DNA from: Gammaproteobacteria bacterium
Lineage (GTDB): Bacteria > Pseudomonadota > Gammaproteobacteria > SZUA-229
Direction: 5' to 3'
Assembly (NCBI GenBank): GCA_013041745.1
Contig: JABDRN010000112.1
Location: 1 to 64,000 of the forward strand
Length of the DNA stretch: 64,000 nucleotides
In this document: one piece after another, positions 1 through 9,760 of the stretch
Layout: each line of letters starts with the position of its first letter
How positions within the stretch are numbered: position 1 is the stretch's first letter
Notes under the pieces: generated by a model
What the model saw: the letters and a program-made list of their open reading frames with translations, nothing else
The model's database searches: none
What the model was told of the DNA's origin: nothing
Position numbers and translations under genes: made by a program

Positions 1-354
1 GTACTGATTGATATCAGTCGATTCATACATCCATTCCACAGAACCATCTTCCCTGGTTATTTTCAGACAGGGCACCTGGTATTTGCCGCCCTCATCGATA
101 AGCTCCTGGTTCCATTTCTCATCATAACGTGCATCACGGTTCTCTATGTTTAATCCCAGGCGATGGATCTGGCGTCGCGTCTTCACGCAGAAAGGACACA
201 TCTGGAAATGGTATAACGCCATATTCTCTGTCTGTTTATCAACTTCTGCCTGTGCTTCAGCTGATCGCTGTATCGGTTTTGGGCGTGTTGCCCAGTCGAT
301 GAAAATTATTATCTGTCCCAGGATCCAGCGTACTGGTTTGAAGATGAAGCCCAT
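1..354 (-). CDS. Glutaredoxin/GST-N-like thiol protein (3' end outside window)
   Basis: This gene runs off the left edge: 118 codons are open from an ATG at 354 down to base 1. Residues 1-20 are hydrophobic (MGFIFKPVRWILGQIIIFID), a likely membrane anchor. A thioredoxin-fold segment follows, with a CPFC redox motif at residues 53-56 and a cis-proline-type QVPCL at about 93-97, as in glutaredoxins and the N-terminal domain of glutathione S-transferases. A glutathione- or thiol-linked redox role is inferred from the fold and the CxxC. It lies 119 bp downstream of lipA on the same strand, separated by a palindromic repeat, so it need not be cotranscribed. The missing C-terminus prevents deciding between a single-domain glutaredoxin and a longer GST-like protein. 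Confidence 0.75.
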   Translation of the reverse strand, partial: MGFIFKPVRWILGQIIIFIDWATRPKPIQRSAEAQAEVDKQTENMALYHFQMCPFCVKTRRQIHRLGLNIENRDARYDEKWNQELIDEGGKYQVPCLKITREDGSVEWMYESTDINQY

Positions 355-388
355 ATCTATTCTCTACTATAAATATTAATAAAATTAA

Positions 389-466
389 CGTCATTGCGAG
401 GAACGAAGCAATCTTATGCAAGCAATACGGTCGCTTAAAGAGATTGCTTCGTTCCTCGCAATGACG
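389..466. repeat. 78-bp palindromic repeat element, copy 1
   Basis: Two perfectly complementary 26-bp arms (389-414 and 441-466, beginning CGTCATTGCGAGGAACGAAG) enclose a 26-bp asymmetric centre. A second copy lies at 34550-34626 in the opposite orientation, with related centre sequence. The element ends 7 bp from the lipA stop codon. The form is that of a REP/MITE-like non-autonomous palindrome; a transcript across it would fold into one long hairpin. No transposase is nearby. Confidence 0.93.
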
Positions 467-473
467 ATACTCA

Positions 474-1454
474 TTAGCCTTTAAACTCGCCATGTGCCTG
501 CAGGTCGGCATGATATGAGGAACGTACCATAGGACCGCTGGCGACATGTTTGAAGCCCAGCTCCATACCGATCCGGTATAGCTCATCGAACTCGGACGGA
601 TCGACATAACGCTCCACCGCCAGGTGGTGCTTGCTGGGCTGAAGGTATTGACCAAGCGTCAGCATGTCGACATCATGGGCTCGCATATCTTTCATCACCT
701 CGACGACTTCCTGCATATCCTCACCGAGCCCCAGCATCAGGCCTGATTTAGTCGACACTTCCGGGTGCGCCTGTTTAAAACGCTGCAGCAGATCCAGCGA
801 CCATTGATAATCTGAACCCGGACGGCACTGTTTATACAAACGCGGTATGGTCTCAAGGTTGTGATTGAACACATCGGGTGGCGCGTTATGCATTATTTCC
901 AGCGCAACATCCATACGCCCTCGGAAATCGGGCACCAGTATCTCTATCTCGATCTCTGGATTCAGGGCACGCGTTTTTTCGATGCATTCGACAAAGTGTG
1001 CGGCACCGCCATCACGCAGGTCATCGCGATCGACAGAGGTGATGACGACATACCTTAATGCCATCGCTTTGATGGTTTCAGCAAGGTGTAAAGGCTCATC
1101 CGTATCCAGCGGATTGGGTCGGCCATGGCCGACGTCGCAGAACGGGCAGCGTCGGGTACATATCTCACCCATGATCATGAATGTAGCGGTACCCTTGCCG
1201 AAACACTCGCCGAGGTTCGGACAGGCCGCCTCTTCACAGACGGTGAACAGTTTTTGCTCGCGCAACACTGATTTGAGTTTTTTTACATTGGGATGAAACG
1301 GTGATTTGGCACGGATCCAGCTCGGCTTGCGCAAACGCTCGGCAGGCTGCTTCACCTTGATCGGGATACGCGCGACTTTCTCTGCACCTTTTAATTTTTC
1401 ACCGATGATTACCTTGTTGGCATTTTTATCACTGCTTGTAGATTGATTACTCAT
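474..1454 (-). CDS. lipA: Lipoyl synthase LipA
   Basis: Radical-SAM enzyme that inserts two sulfurs at C6 and C8 of protein-bound octanoyl groups to make lipoyl cofactors. The 326-residue length is normal. The auxiliary-cluster cysteines are C73, C78 and C84 ([12 protein letters not shown]); the radical-SAM cluster motif is C99-x3-C103-x2-C106 (CTRRCPFC); the conserved RSSYHA ending is at about 311-316 and its serine ligates the auxiliary cluster in known LipA structures. Its start overlaps the end of lipB by 4 bp (ATGA), indicating translational coupling. The products serve the lipoylated H protein encoded by gcvH in this same window, as well as 2-oxoacid dehydrogenases. Confidence 0.98.
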   Translation of the reverse strand: MSNQSTSSDKNANKVIIGEKLKGAEKVARIPIKVKQPAERLRKPSWIRAKSPFHPNVKKLKSVLREQKLFTVCEEAACPNLGECFGKGTATFMIMGEICTRRCPFCDVGHGRPNPLDTDEPLHLAETIKAMALRYVVITSVDRDDLRDGGAAHFVECIEKTRALNPEIEIEILVPDFRGRMDVALEIMHNAPPDVFNHNLETIPRLYKQCRPGSDYQWSLDLLQRFKQAHPEVSTKSGLMLGLGEDMQEVVEVMKDMRAHDVDMLTLGQYLQPSKHHLAVERYVDPSEFDELYRIGMELGFKHVASGPMVRSSYHADLQAHGEFKG

Positions 1455-2059
1455 AATGCAAATTTATTCAATAATTGCTGCTGCAGATCGCCGACCACAT
1501 TCTCGATTTCTATATCTTTGATGATATCTTTTAAGCGGGTAACTTCCAGCCCTTCATAACCGCAGGGATTGATCCGACGGAATGGCTCAAGGTCCATATC
1601 CACGTTCAATGCAAGGCCGTGAAAACTACAGCCTTTACGTACCCGCAGTCCCAAAGCCGCTATTTTAGCATTATTTACATAGACGCCCGGCGCATCACGC
1701 CTGGCGCTGGAGTCGACACCGTAATCGGCCAACAGCTCGATGACACTCTGCTCGAGGCGGGTAACAAGCTCACGAACACCTATATTTAGCCGGTTCAGAT
1801 CCAGCAGTGTGTACACGATGATCTGACCGGGCCCATGATAGGTGACCTGGCCGCCGCGGTCGGAATTCACGACCGGTATATCCTTCGGGTTTAATATATG
1901 TTCGGGTTTACCGTTTTTTCCCAGTGTATAAACCGGCGGGTGCTGCAAAAACCAGATCTCATCAGCCGTAGACCCGTCTCTGGAATCGGTGAATTGCTGC
2001 ATTGCCTGCCATGTCTTCAGATAATCGACTTCACCAAGATGACGAATGACGGCACGCAT
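1451..2059 (-). CDS. lipB: Octanoyl-[ACP]:protein N-octanoyltransferase LipB
   Basis: Transfers octanoate from acyl carrier protein to target lysines, giving the substrate for LipA. The 202-residue protein has the family signature [12 protein letters not shown] at 68-79, the catalytic lysine in AKIAALG (K132) and the acyl-accepting cysteine C166 in NPCGYEG. It lies between ybeD and lipA, in the order ybeD-lipB-lipA seen in E. coli and Pseudomonas. The stop overlaps the lipA start codon. Nothing suggests damage or unusual regulation. Confidence 0.97.
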   Translation of the reverse strand: MRAVIRHLGEVDYLKTWQAMQQFTDSRDGSTADEIWFLQHPPVYTLGKNGKPEHILNPKDIPVVNSDRGGQVTYHGPGQIIVYTLLDLNRLNIGVRELVTRLEQSVIELLADYGVDSSARRDAPGVYVNNAKIAALGLRVRKGCSFHGLALNVDMDLEPFRRINPCGYEGLEVTRLKDIIKDIEIENVVGDLQQQLLNKFAL

Positions 2060-2085
2060 TACTATAGATTGAAATCGTGTTCTCG

Positions 2086-2391
2086 TTAGAGAGCGATGGA
2101 GACATGCTCACAGGCAGTCAGATCCATATAGATCGCATCGAGCTGATCTTTACTATGGGCAGTGACAGTGATGGTGATAGAGGTGTACTTACCATTCTTG
2201 CTTGGCTTCATGCGAAGTGCATCCTCCGCCAGGTTTTCGACGTGACGATTGATGATCTCGATCACTGCGATCTCGAGTTCATCACAAGCCAGCCCCATCG
2301 CCTTGATCGGAAACTCACAGGGAAACTTCAGCAAGGTCTCTCCCTCTTCCAGCGTCAGTTCATGTAATTTGATATCTTTTTCGTCTGTCAT
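2086..2391 (-). CDS. ybeD: YbeD/DUF493 (UPF0250) family protein
   Basis: Small ferredoxin-fold protein of about 101 residues that regularly sits beside lipB. It begins [18 protein letters not shown] and carries the [11 protein letters not shown] motif typical of DUF493. I chose the ATG at 2391; an in-frame TTG at 2424 would add 11 residues but family members start near the chosen Met. The biochemical role is not established; the fold resembles ACT-like regulatory domains, and the neighbourhood suggests a link to lipoate or cell-wall metabolism. It follows the transaminase gene by 37 bp and precedes lipB by 26 bp, in one apparent operon. Confidence 0.93.
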   Translation of the reverse strand: MTDEKDIKLHELTLEEGETLLKFPCEFPIKAMGLACDELEIAVIEIINRHVENLAEDALRMKPSKNGKYTSITITVTAHSKDQLDAIYMDLTACEHVSIAL

Positions 2392-2428
2392 AATTCGTTT
2401 GATCAGGTTATATTGGCGCCACAAGGGG

Positions 2429-3304
2429 CTATATCACTTTACCGACACGCAGTAAGCGCTTATGCTCCTGGTACATATCAACAACACGCTTCCACATATC
2501 TCCCGCCTTACCCGAACCGACCACTTCGCCATTCAGCTGAATAACAGGTGCAATCTCGCGGGTAGAACTGGTCATCCATATCTCATCAGCATCGAGCAGC
2601 TCAGCTGCTTTGATATCACGCTGTTCAACTAATATGGCGTTATTTTTTGCGATTTCAATAACCAGGTCACGGGTAATACCAGGCAGCAATTCATGCCCGG
2701 TCGGCGGCGTACTCAAGACACCATCCTTAACGACGAAAACATTGCTCGCAGTACCTTCGCTCAGCATGCCATTCCTGATCAGGATAGCATCATCAACACC
2801 CGCGGCAGTGGCCTGCTGTTTCAGCATGACATTGGCGACCAATGAGGTTGATTTTATATCACAGGCGTGCCAGCGAAAATCATCGACCGTGATGACAGAG
2901 ATACCCGCTGATACAACCTCGATATCGGGCGGCGTGACGTGCAGCACCATAGCAAATATCGTTGGCGGATATTCTGTCTTTATAGCGAGGTCACGCTTTG
3001 CATAAGCGCCGCGCGATATCTGCAGATAGATAGCACGGTCATCACCTGCGTTTCTCTCAAGCAGACCGATAAAGATCTGCATCCATTCTTCATCGCTGCA
3101 GGGATTCTGCAGACTAATACGGCTAAGGCTGTTCTTCAGCCGATCCAGGTGGCCTTTGGCACGTAACAGCTTATTTCCAAAAACAGGGACGACCTCATAG
3201 ATACCATCTCCAAAAAGAAAACCACGATCCATTACTGAGATAGTGGCTTCTTCGACAGGCATATAGGAGCCGTTCAGATAGATTATATTCGATGCCTTAT
3301 TCAA
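2429..3304 (-). CDS. dat: D-amino-acid transaminase (class IV aminotransferase)
   Basis: PLP-dependent class IV aminotransferase of 291 residues. The N-terminal signature YLNGSYMPVEEATISVMDRG and FLFGDGIYEVVPVF match D-amino-acid transaminases. K151 in DIKSTSL is the expected Schiff-base lysine, and LSEGTASNVFVV is the phosphate-binding region. The likely role is making D-glutamate or D-alanine, fitting its place between dacA and ybeD in a peptidoglycan cluster. A branched-chain aminotransferase or aminodeoxychorismate lyase is the alternative within this fold. The start is TTG with a GGTAGGTAAAG-like ribosome site upstream. E. coli lacks this gene in the same cluster. Confidence 0.88.
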   Translation of the reverse strand: MNKASNIIYLNGSYMPVEEATISVMDRGFLFGDGIYEVVPVFGNKLLRAKGHLDRLKNSLSRISLQNPCSDEEWMQIFIGLLERNAGDDRAIYLQISRGAYAKRDLAIKTEYPPTIFAMVLHVTPPDIEVVSAGISVITVDDFRWHACDIKSTSLVANVMLKQQATAAGVDDAILIRNGMLSEGTASNVFVVKDGVLSTPPTGHELLPGITRDLVIEIAKNNAILVEQRDIKAAELLDADEIWMTSSTREIAPVIQLNGEVVGSGKAGDMWKRVVDMYQEHKRLLRVGKVI

Positions 3305-3352
3305 GTACTTTACCTACCGGCCATAACGCCCCGTTCATTTTTTTAGTTACGA

Positions 3353-4519
3353 CTAATTAATCATTCGGAGGAAATAATCTTTTGCCTGCTGGAACAGGCT
3401 TCCTTCGTTTACCGTCTCCAGCGCTACCAGCGGCATAGTCTCCAGCAACTCACCATCCAGCGAAACCTTTACTACCCCGATCTGCTGCCCTTTGGCTACA
3501 GGTGCTTCGATATTCTTGTCGATATCCATGGTCGCATCCAGCTTGTCATATGCACCACGCGGGATCGCTATGGCAAGATCCTCAGCCAGGCCGACGGTCA
3601 GGTTTTGAAACTCGCCGCTCCAGATTCTTGGACGGCTCAGGACTTCACCTTCGGCATAAAGGGTATGTGATTCGTAGAAACGAAAACCGTAATTCAACAG
3701 CGCCTGACTGACGTTAGCCCGCGCTTTCTTGCTATCGGTTCCGAGCACGACCGAGATGACACGCATATCGGAGCGCACCGCTGAAGAGACAAGACAGTAA
3801 CCTGCTGACTCGGTATGGCCTGTTTTTATACCGTCGACTGTATCATCTCGCCATAACAGTTTATTGCGGTTATATTGCTTGATACTGTTATAGGTATACT
3901 CTTTTTCAGCATACCAGGTATAGTGCTCAGGAAATTCTTTGATCAGCGCTGCCGAAAGCGTTGCGATATCGCGTGCAGACATCAGGTGATCCTTGTCTGG
4001 CCAGCCTGTGCTGTTCACGAAATTGGTATCTTCCATACCCAGCTCGATGGCATACTGATTCATCAGCTGTACGAAGGCATCTTCAGTGCCAGCGATATGC
4101 TCCGCCAGCGCTACACTGGCATCATTTCCTGACTGGATGATCAGGCCTTTCATGAGATCGTACACAGAGACACTGGTATTTACTTCAAGATACATCCTTG
4201 AACCACCCATACGCCATGCCTTCTCACTGATATCGACGATATCATCCATAGCGAGCCGACCTGCTTCCAGCTCCTTATATACCACATAAGAAGTCATCAG
4301 CTTGGTTATGCTTGCCGGCTCAATCTTTTCATCAGGATTTTTTTCAGCCAGAACCTTGCCGCTGGCAAAGTCGATGACAAAATAATTTTTTGCAGCCACC
4401 TCTGGTGGCGCAGGTACCGGTAGCGCAGCATGTACGCGGCTAAACACCAGGAACAGCAGTGTCAGGATCAGGAGATTGGGGATATTTTTATTAGGATACA
4501 ACTTGCTTGAATATTTCAT
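3353..4519 (-). CDS. dacA: D-alanyl-D-alanine carboxypeptidase, PBP5/6 family
   Basis: Periplasmic low-molecular-mass penicillin-binding protein that trims the terminal D-Ala of peptidoglycan stem peptides. A signal peptide (residues about 14-31) precedes the catalytic domain with all three active-site motifs: S70-I-T-K73, SGN at 130-132 and KTG at 232-234. A C-terminal domain (about 285-375) and a terminal amphipathic helix ending FLRMIN match PBP5-type membrane attachment. Length is 388 residues, as expected. It lies between rlpA and the transaminase gene. The 148-bp upstream gap probably holds a promoter. Confidence 0.96.
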   Translation of the reverse strand: MKYSSKLYPNKNIPNLLILTLLFLVFSRVHAALPVPAPPEVAAKNYFVIDFASGKVLAEKNPDEKIEPASITKLMTSYVVYKELEAGRLAMDDIVDISEKAWRMGGSRMYLEVNTSVSVYDLMKGLIIQSGNDASVALAEHIAGTEDAFVQLMNQYAIELGMEDTNFVNSTGWPDKDHLMSARDIATLSAALIKEFPEHYTWYAEKEYTYNSIKQYNRNKLLWRDDTVDGIKTGHTESAGYCLVSSAVRSDMRVISVVLGTDSKKARANVSQALLNYGFRFYESHTLYAEGEVLSRPRIWSGEFQNLTVGLAEDLAIAIPRGAYDKLDATMDIDKNIEAPVAKGQQIGVVKVSLDGELLETMPLVALETVNEGSLFQQAKDYFLRMIN

Positions 4520-4667
4520 GGAATATTTCTTTTAACTCTCTTTCAACAGCTTTTATTATTTTAAGGCAACACACAAGTGCTGCTTTTGTTTCAATGTATA
4601 TTTTGTATCATTTGCTGTGATGCGCTTGACTGCGTCACGGTTCTGGCACAGTTCTTGGTGACTGTTT

Positions 4668-5471
4668 TTAATTGTTTCTGATAATCTTTATGTTCTGATG
4701 ATCGTTCTGCTTAAGCTGGGCGAGCACCTGCTTTGCTACGTTTTCGGATGGCAGAGGTCCGATCCTGACCCGATAAAGAGCTTTCCCTTTTTTGCTTTCG
4801 ATATGCAGCCTGACATCTCTAAAACCTTGCCCCTGAAGTTTACCGAGGTGCGAAAGGGCATTTTCTTCGGTAGTGAAGGCAGCAACCTGTACATAGAGTT
4901 TATCACCATATGAATCAGGAGATTCAACTATAGACGCACTACGCTGACGATTTCTATCTTCTTCGGTGGTGACCACCCGGATCGAGACGTTGGCGGTGCC
5001 TGCCTGTGCGACGCCAAGCTTGGTAGCAGCAGCATAAGACAGATCGATGATCCTTCCCTCGTGGAAAGGGCCGCGATCATTTACCTTGACTACTGCCTTA
5101 CGGCCATTATCATGATTAGTGACCTCGACGAAGACAGGAATCGGTAGTGTCTTATGTGCCGCTGTCATCGCGTACATATTGTAGTCTTCACCGCTAGAGG
5201 TACGCTCACCATGGAATTTATTCCCATACCAGGAGGCGATGCCTTTCTGCCGAAAGCCATCTGCAGAATCTCTCACATAATAGGTCTTACCGAACACCTC
5301 ATAGCTTTTCGGATTACCGTACTTACTCGGCTTGACTGAAACAGGCACTGCGTCGGGTATCTCATGCCACTGTTTCGAGTAATTCGTCGGCGCGCTGTCT
5401 TTTATCTCTCCACATGAAGACAATATTAATGAAGAAAACAAAAGAACTGTTATTATTTTATTTTTATACAT
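4668..5471 (-). CDS. rlpA: Septal ring lytic transglycosylase RlpA (lipoprotein)
   Basis: Lipoprotein with a lipobox LSSC, the lipidated cysteine being residue 20. A double-psi beta-barrel domain (about residues 75-165, with GIASWYGNKFHGERTSSGE and KVNDRGPF) is the glycan-cleaving part known in Pseudomonas RlpA. A C-terminal SPOR domain (about 190-264, beginning KLYVQVAAF) binds denuded glycan strands at the septum. At 267 residues it is normal in size. It follows mltB by 26 bp in the same direction, so the two glycan-cleaving enzymes are likely cotranscribed. Confidence 0.96.
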   Translation of the reverse strand: MYKNKIITVLLFSSLILSSCGEIKDSAPTNYSKQWHEIPDAVPVSVKPSKYGNPKSYEVFGKTYYVRDSADGFRQKGIASWYGNKFHGERTSSGEDYNMYAMTAAHKTLPIPVFVEVTNHDNGRKAVVKVNDRGPFHEGRIIDLSYAAATKLGVAQAGTANVSIRVVTTEEDRNRQRSASIVESPDSYGDKLYVQVAAFTTEENALSHLGKLQGQGFRDVRLHIESKKGKALYRVRIGPLPSENVAKQVLAQLKQNDHQNIKIIRNN

Positions 5472-5497
5472 TAACGTTCATCCGGCTTCTACAGGAG

Positions 5498-6499
5498 TTA
5501 GAGTTTTTCACTTAAGTGAAAAACGGCCATTGCATATAATTCACTATGATTGTAGCGTGTAATCACGTAAAAGTTTTTCAGGCCGACCCAGTATTCATCG
5601 CCGCGACTGGTCTCGAGTTTCAGCAGGGTAGCTTCCTCTTTACCATCCAGCCCTTGTTTCATCTTCACGCCCTGCGCCCTTAACTGGGCCAGCGTGGTAT
5701 ATGGCTTTTGCGGATTACCCGGTTTTACGATCGATGTATCGGTAACGGTCACCTGGGAAGCAACCTCCCCACCTTTCACCCAGCCATGTTCGCTGAAATA
5801 ATTTGCCACGCTGCCAATCACGTCGTCTATACTATTCCACAGGTCACGTTTACCATCACCGTCAAAGTCGACAGCGTATCGTCGATAACTACTGGATATA
5901 AACTGCGGCATACCCATGGCACCAGCATAGGAACCAGTCATTGTTTCGATATCGATATTCTCTTCTTTTGAGAGCAGTAGAAACTGTTTCAGTTCACTCT
6001 TAAAGAATTTACTGCGTTTCGGGTAATCAAAGCCCAATGTGGTCAGAGAATCAAACACGGTATATCTGCCCGTGTGTTTACCATAATAGGATTCGACACC
6101 GATGATGGCCGCGATTATCTCTACCGGTACGCCGTACTCTTTCTCTGCGCGCTGCAACGTCACCTTATGCTGTTCGATAAACTTCTTACCTTTATTTGTA
6201 CGCTTTTCGGTAACAAATATAGGGCGATACTGACCCCAGTTAAGTTCTTTTTCTGCGGGTTTTGCTATTGACTCAAGCACATTATCAAGCCGCTTTGCAC
6301 TGGCAAACTTCTTTTCCAGGTAGACACGGTCAAACCCATGCTGCTCTACCATCTCATTGATAAAGACTTTAACATCTTCTCTTTGCGCATAGTTTTGCTG
6401 CGTCGCGAATGCACAGCTACTGGTAGAGACTGCAGATACTAATCCAAACAGGATAATCTGTACCGTTCTCTGAAGAAAGTTTTCTGTTCTTGTTTTCAT
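5498..6499 (-). CDS. mltB: Membrane-associated lytic murein transglycosylase B
   Basis: Cleaves the glycan backbone of peptidoglycan, forming 1,6-anhydro ends. The 333-residue protein has an N-terminal signal sequence containing SSC near residues 27-29, though the lipobox is not a perfect one. The catalytic glutamate is E136 in GVESYYG, followed by the SLT-B features GSYAGAMGMPQF and DFDGDGKRDLWNS. The tail EKL is intact. Gene order rodA-mltB-rlpA matches Pseudomonas and supports a role in cell elongation and septation. Confidence 0.96.
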   Translation of the reverse strand: MKTRTENFLQRTVQIILFGLVSAVSTSSCAFATQQNYAQREDVKVFINEMVEQHGFDRVYLEKKFASAKRLDNVLESIAKPAEKELNWGQYRPIFVTEKRTNKGKKFIEQHKVTLQRAEKEYGVPVEIIAAIIGVESYYGKHTGRYTVFDSLTTLGFDYPKRSKFFKSELKQFLLLSKEENIDIETMTGSYAGAMGMPQFISSSYRRYAVDFDGDGKRDLWNSIDDVIGSVANYFSEHGWVKGGEVASQVTVTDTSIVKPGNPQKPYTTLAQLRAQGVKMKQGLDGKEEATLLKLETSRGDEYWVGLKNFYVITRYNHSELYAMAVFHLSEKL

Positions 6500-6567
6500 A
6501 CAATTACTGTTCCTATAACGCTTTTTTATATTTCGCTTTTTTATTTTTATACATATTTTACTTTCTG

Positions 6568-7701
6568 TTACTTACTAATCAATCGTCGATTTGTACTTAT
6601 CGACATCAACATACCGAATCCTGCCATCAGCGTTACCATCGACGTTCCGCCATAACTGACCAGTGGCAGCGGCACCCCAACCACAGGCAGGATACCTGAC
6701 ACCATGCCGACATTAACGAACAGGTAGACAAAAAATGTCATACTGAGACTGCCCGCCAATAACCGCCCAAAACTGTCCTGTGCATTTGCCGCAATATAAA
6801 GACCCCTGATGATGATAAATGCATACAGCGTCAGCAGAACCATTGCCCCCATAATACCAAACTCTTCAGCAAACACGGCAAAGATAAAGTCAGTAGTACG
6901 TTCCGGAATAAAATCCAGCTGCGACTGCGTACCATTTAACCAGCCTTTTCCATATATCCCGCCAGAGCCGATGGCGATTATCGATTGAATTATATGATAA
7001 CCGGAGCCCAGGGGATCACTCTGTGGATCAAATAGTGTCAGCACCCGCTGTTTCTGATAATCATGCATGAACTGCCATAACACGGGAATTAACGCCAGCA
7101 TGGTAAATATAGAGCCGAAAAGCACCCGCCAGCTAACACCGCCAAAAAACACCACAAAAATACCCGCGGCGGCTACCAGTAACGAGGTACCCAGGTCTGG
7201 CTGCTTGGCGATCAGCATGGTCGGCACGATAACCAGCATCAACGAGATGAATAGTGAAGATACTTTTGGTGGAAACGGTTTCTCGCACAGGTACCAGGCC
7301 AGCATCATCGGTGTCACCAGTTTCATCATTTCAGATGGCTGAAAGCGGATAACATAGAGGTTCAACCAACGCTGCGCACCCTTTCCTACATCACCGGCAA
7401 CCAGCACCAGAACCAGTAAAATGATGCCAAAAGCAAAGAACCAGGGAGCCCATAAGTAAAGCGTATGCTGAGGGATCTGCGCAACGATAAACATGACTGC
7501 AAATGCGATCGACAGGCGGATAACCTGTCGTTGCACGAGTTCGATCGACCCATCTGATGCACTGTACAGAATCCCCAGACCTGCCGCCATCAGCAGCAGC
7601 AGGCTCGCCAGCAGTATCGGGTCGATATGAAGAAATCGCAGAAAACGTGAGGTCCTTCCCTGGTAATCAGATTCGAAAAATTGTGTGCTAGTACTGATCA
7701 T
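6568..7701 (-). CDS. rodA: Rod-shape-determining SEDS glycosyltransferase RodA
   Basis: SEDS-family integral membrane peptidoglycan glycosyltransferase of the elongasome. The 377 residues are dominated by about ten hydrophobic segments. Recognisable family motifs include GKGAQRWL, FQPSEMMKL, KQPDLGTSLL, FIPERTTDFIFAV and the C-terminal GVPLPLVSYGGTSM. It starts 8 bp after the mrdA stop, and RodA works as a pair with that PBP2 transpeptidase. The large periplasmic loop after KQPDLGTS carries the presumed catalytic aspartate. Confidence 0.98.
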   Translation of the reverse strand: MISTSTQFFESDYQGRTSRFLRFLHIDPILLASLLLLMAAGLGILYSASDGSIELVQRQVIRLSIAFAVMFIVAQIPQHTLYLWAPWFFAFGIILLVLVLVAGDVGKGAQRWLNLYVIRFQPSEMMKLVTPMMLAWYLCEKPFPPKVSSLFISLMLVIVPTMLIAKQPDLGTSLLVAAAGIFVVFFGGVSWRVLFGSIFTMLALIPVLWQFMHDYQKQRVLTLFDPQSDPLGSGYHIIQSIIAIGSGGIYGKGWLNGTQSQLDFIPERTTDFIFAVFAEEFGIMGAMVLLTLYAFIIIRGLYIAANAQDSFGRLLAGSLSMTFFVYLFVNVGMVSGILPVVGVPLPLVSYGGTSMVTLMAGFGMLMSISTNRRLISK

Positions 7702-7709
7702 GTAATTTT

Positions 7710-9587
7710 TTACTTAGCCTTGCTCACCGTGGATGACCCTGATGTGTATTTTTCCATATAGCGCTTGATGACATCCCTCGCTATCGGTGCCATCTTACTG
7801 CCATGTTCGCCGTTATCTGCGACTACAGCAACGGCTAAAACCGGATCTTCGGCAGGCCCAAAGCCAACAAAGAGGCCATGGTCACGAAGTTTTTTAGCGA
7901 CGGTCTCTTCGTCGTATTCTTCATCCTGTGCGATACCGAAAACCTGGGCAGTACCGGTCTTTCCAGCCATCTTGAACTTCATCCCCCAACCGGTAGCTCG
8001 CGCTGTACCCCAGGGCCCATGGACCACCTCTATCATCGAATCAAAGATTACGTCCCAGTGCTTTTCACGGCGTAATTTGATCATGGTTCTGGATGGCTCC
8101 CGTTCCCTGATAGTATCATCTTTAGGCACATGCACTTCTTTCAGCAGCCTGGGCACGATCATCTCACCACGGCTCGCCAGCGCAGCGGTTGCCACCGCCA
8201 GTTGCACCGGTGTTGCCAGCATATATCCCTGACCAATTCCAGCGATCAAGGTTTCACCCGGGTACCAAACTTTTCCGTGCACGCGTTTTTTCCAGTCGGT
8301 AGAGGGCAACAGTCCTCTACGCTCACCGAGCAGATCGATACCGGATTTTTTACCAAAACCGAACTGAGCGAGAAAATCATGCATGCTATCGATGCCCATA
8401 CGATAGGAAAGCTCATAATAGTAAACATCACATGACTGCTCGACAGACTCTTCCAGATCGACCACGCCATGCCCTTCTTTTTTCCAGTCCCTGTACTTTC
8501 TTTCTGTTTCATCACCCGGCAGCAAATAATGCCCTTTACAGAAGATCGACTCTTTTACGCCAAACCTGCGCTGCTCGATACCGGCAAGTGCGACGAATGG
8601 CTTGAATGTCGACCCTGGCGGATACTGGCCAAACAAAGCACGGTTAAATAATGGCTTATACATGCCATGCTGCAGAGCGTCATAATCTTTATGACTGATA
8701 CCATGTACGAACATATTTGGGTCAAACCCCGGTTTGCTGACGAACACTACGACAGCACCGTTATGCGGCTCGATCGCGATCACCGACCCTGCGAACTCGC
8801 CCAGCCCTTGTTCGGCTATTCGCTGCAACTCGATATCGAGATTCAGCGTCAGATCATTCCCCGCCTCAGGCGCGACCTTCTCTATGACACGCAACACCCT
8901 GCCCTGGGCATTCACTTCAACTTTTTGTCTTCCGACCTTGCCATGCAGCTCGGCTTCATAGTATTTTTCAAGCCCGGTTTTACCGATATGCGTGGTGCCG
9001 CGATAATTACCTTCATCGATAACTGACAGATCTTTCTGATTGATACGGCCGACATAGCCAAGAACATGAGAAGTAAGCTCGCCCTGGGGATAGTATCGGC
9101 TTAGCCGGGCATTGATATCCATCCCGGGAAACCGGTGCCGGTTGGCTGCCAGCCGTGCGACCTCTTGCTCATCCAGCCGGGTGCGTAATGAGATCTGCTG
9201 AAAAGAACGGTGTACACGCAACTGCTCCCTGAACCGCTCTAGCTCAGTATCACTGATACTGACTATCTCGCTCAAGCCCTCTAATGTGGCCTCCATGTCA
9301 TCTACCTGCTCAGGGGTAATCTCGAGATGAAACGTCGGTTTATTCTCTGCCAGTATGACACCATTGCGGTCATAGATGAGACCTCGGGTCGGTGGCAACT
9401 CCATCAAACGGATGCGATTATTCTCAGACAGGTCGGCAAAATGTTTGTAATCGACGATCTGCAGCCATGCCAGGCGAAATAAAAGTCCGGCCAGCATCAA
9501 CAAGCAGATTAGCGCCGCCACTATGGCCCGAAACTTAAATACACTTGCCTGAAACGAATGATCAGAATAATGAGACCGATACGGCAT
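7710..9587 (-). CDS. mrdA: Penicillin-binding protein 2 (peptidoglycan DD-transpeptidase)
   Basis: Monofunctional class B penicillin-binding protein that cross-links peptidoglycan during side-wall elongation together with RodA. A single N-terminal transmembrane helix lies at about residues 20-44, then the PBP dimerisation domain (about 62-240), then the transpeptidase domain. The active-site serine is S326 with K329 (STFKP); SCD and KTGTAQ complete the triad of motifs. At 625 residues the length is normal. It is the first gene of the minus-strand cell-shape cluster, and its promoter must lie in the 265 bp shared with the divergent adk. Confidence 0.98.
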   Translation of the reverse strand: MPYRSHYSDHSFQASVFKFRAIVAALICLLMLAGLLFRLAWLQIVDYKHFADLSENNRIRLMELPPTRGLIYDRNGVILAENKPTFHLEITPEQVDDMEATLEGLSEIVSISDTELERFREQLRVHRSFQQISLRTRLDEQEVARLAANRHRFPGMDINARLSRYYPQGELTSHVLGYVGRINQKDLSVIDEGNYRGTTHIGKTGLEKYYEAELHGKVGRQKVEVNAQGRVLRVIEKVAPEAGNDLTLNLDIELQRIAEQGLGEFAGSVIAIEPHNGAVVVFVSKPGFDPNMFVHGISHKDYDALQHGMYKPLFNRALFGQYPPGSTFKPFVALAGIEQRRFGVKESIFCKGHYLLPGDETERKYRDWKKEGHGVVDLEESVEQSCDVYYYELSYRMGIDSMHDFLAQFGFGKKSGIDLLGERRGLLPSTDWKKRVHGKVWYPGETLIAGIGQGYMLATPVQLAVATAALASRGEMIVPRLLKEVHVPKDDTIREREPSRTMIKLRREKHWDVIFDSMIEVVHGPWGTARATGWGMKFKMAGKTGTAQVFGIAQDEEYDEETVAKKLRDHGLFVGFGPAEDPVLAVAVVADNGEHGSKMAPIARDVIKRYMEKYTSGSSTVSKAK

Positions 9588-9760
9588 AGAATTAAATTTG
9601 ATTAAAAGTATTTATTGTTTTTTTTATGGACTTTTTAAGCAAAAACACACTAAAACCACAAAATAGCAGAAAAAGATGGCCAATTATATAGTGTTTCAGC
9701 TGATTCAGGCTCGACAATTTCTCAACAATCGATAGAATCCCCTAAGATATAAAAAAGGGA

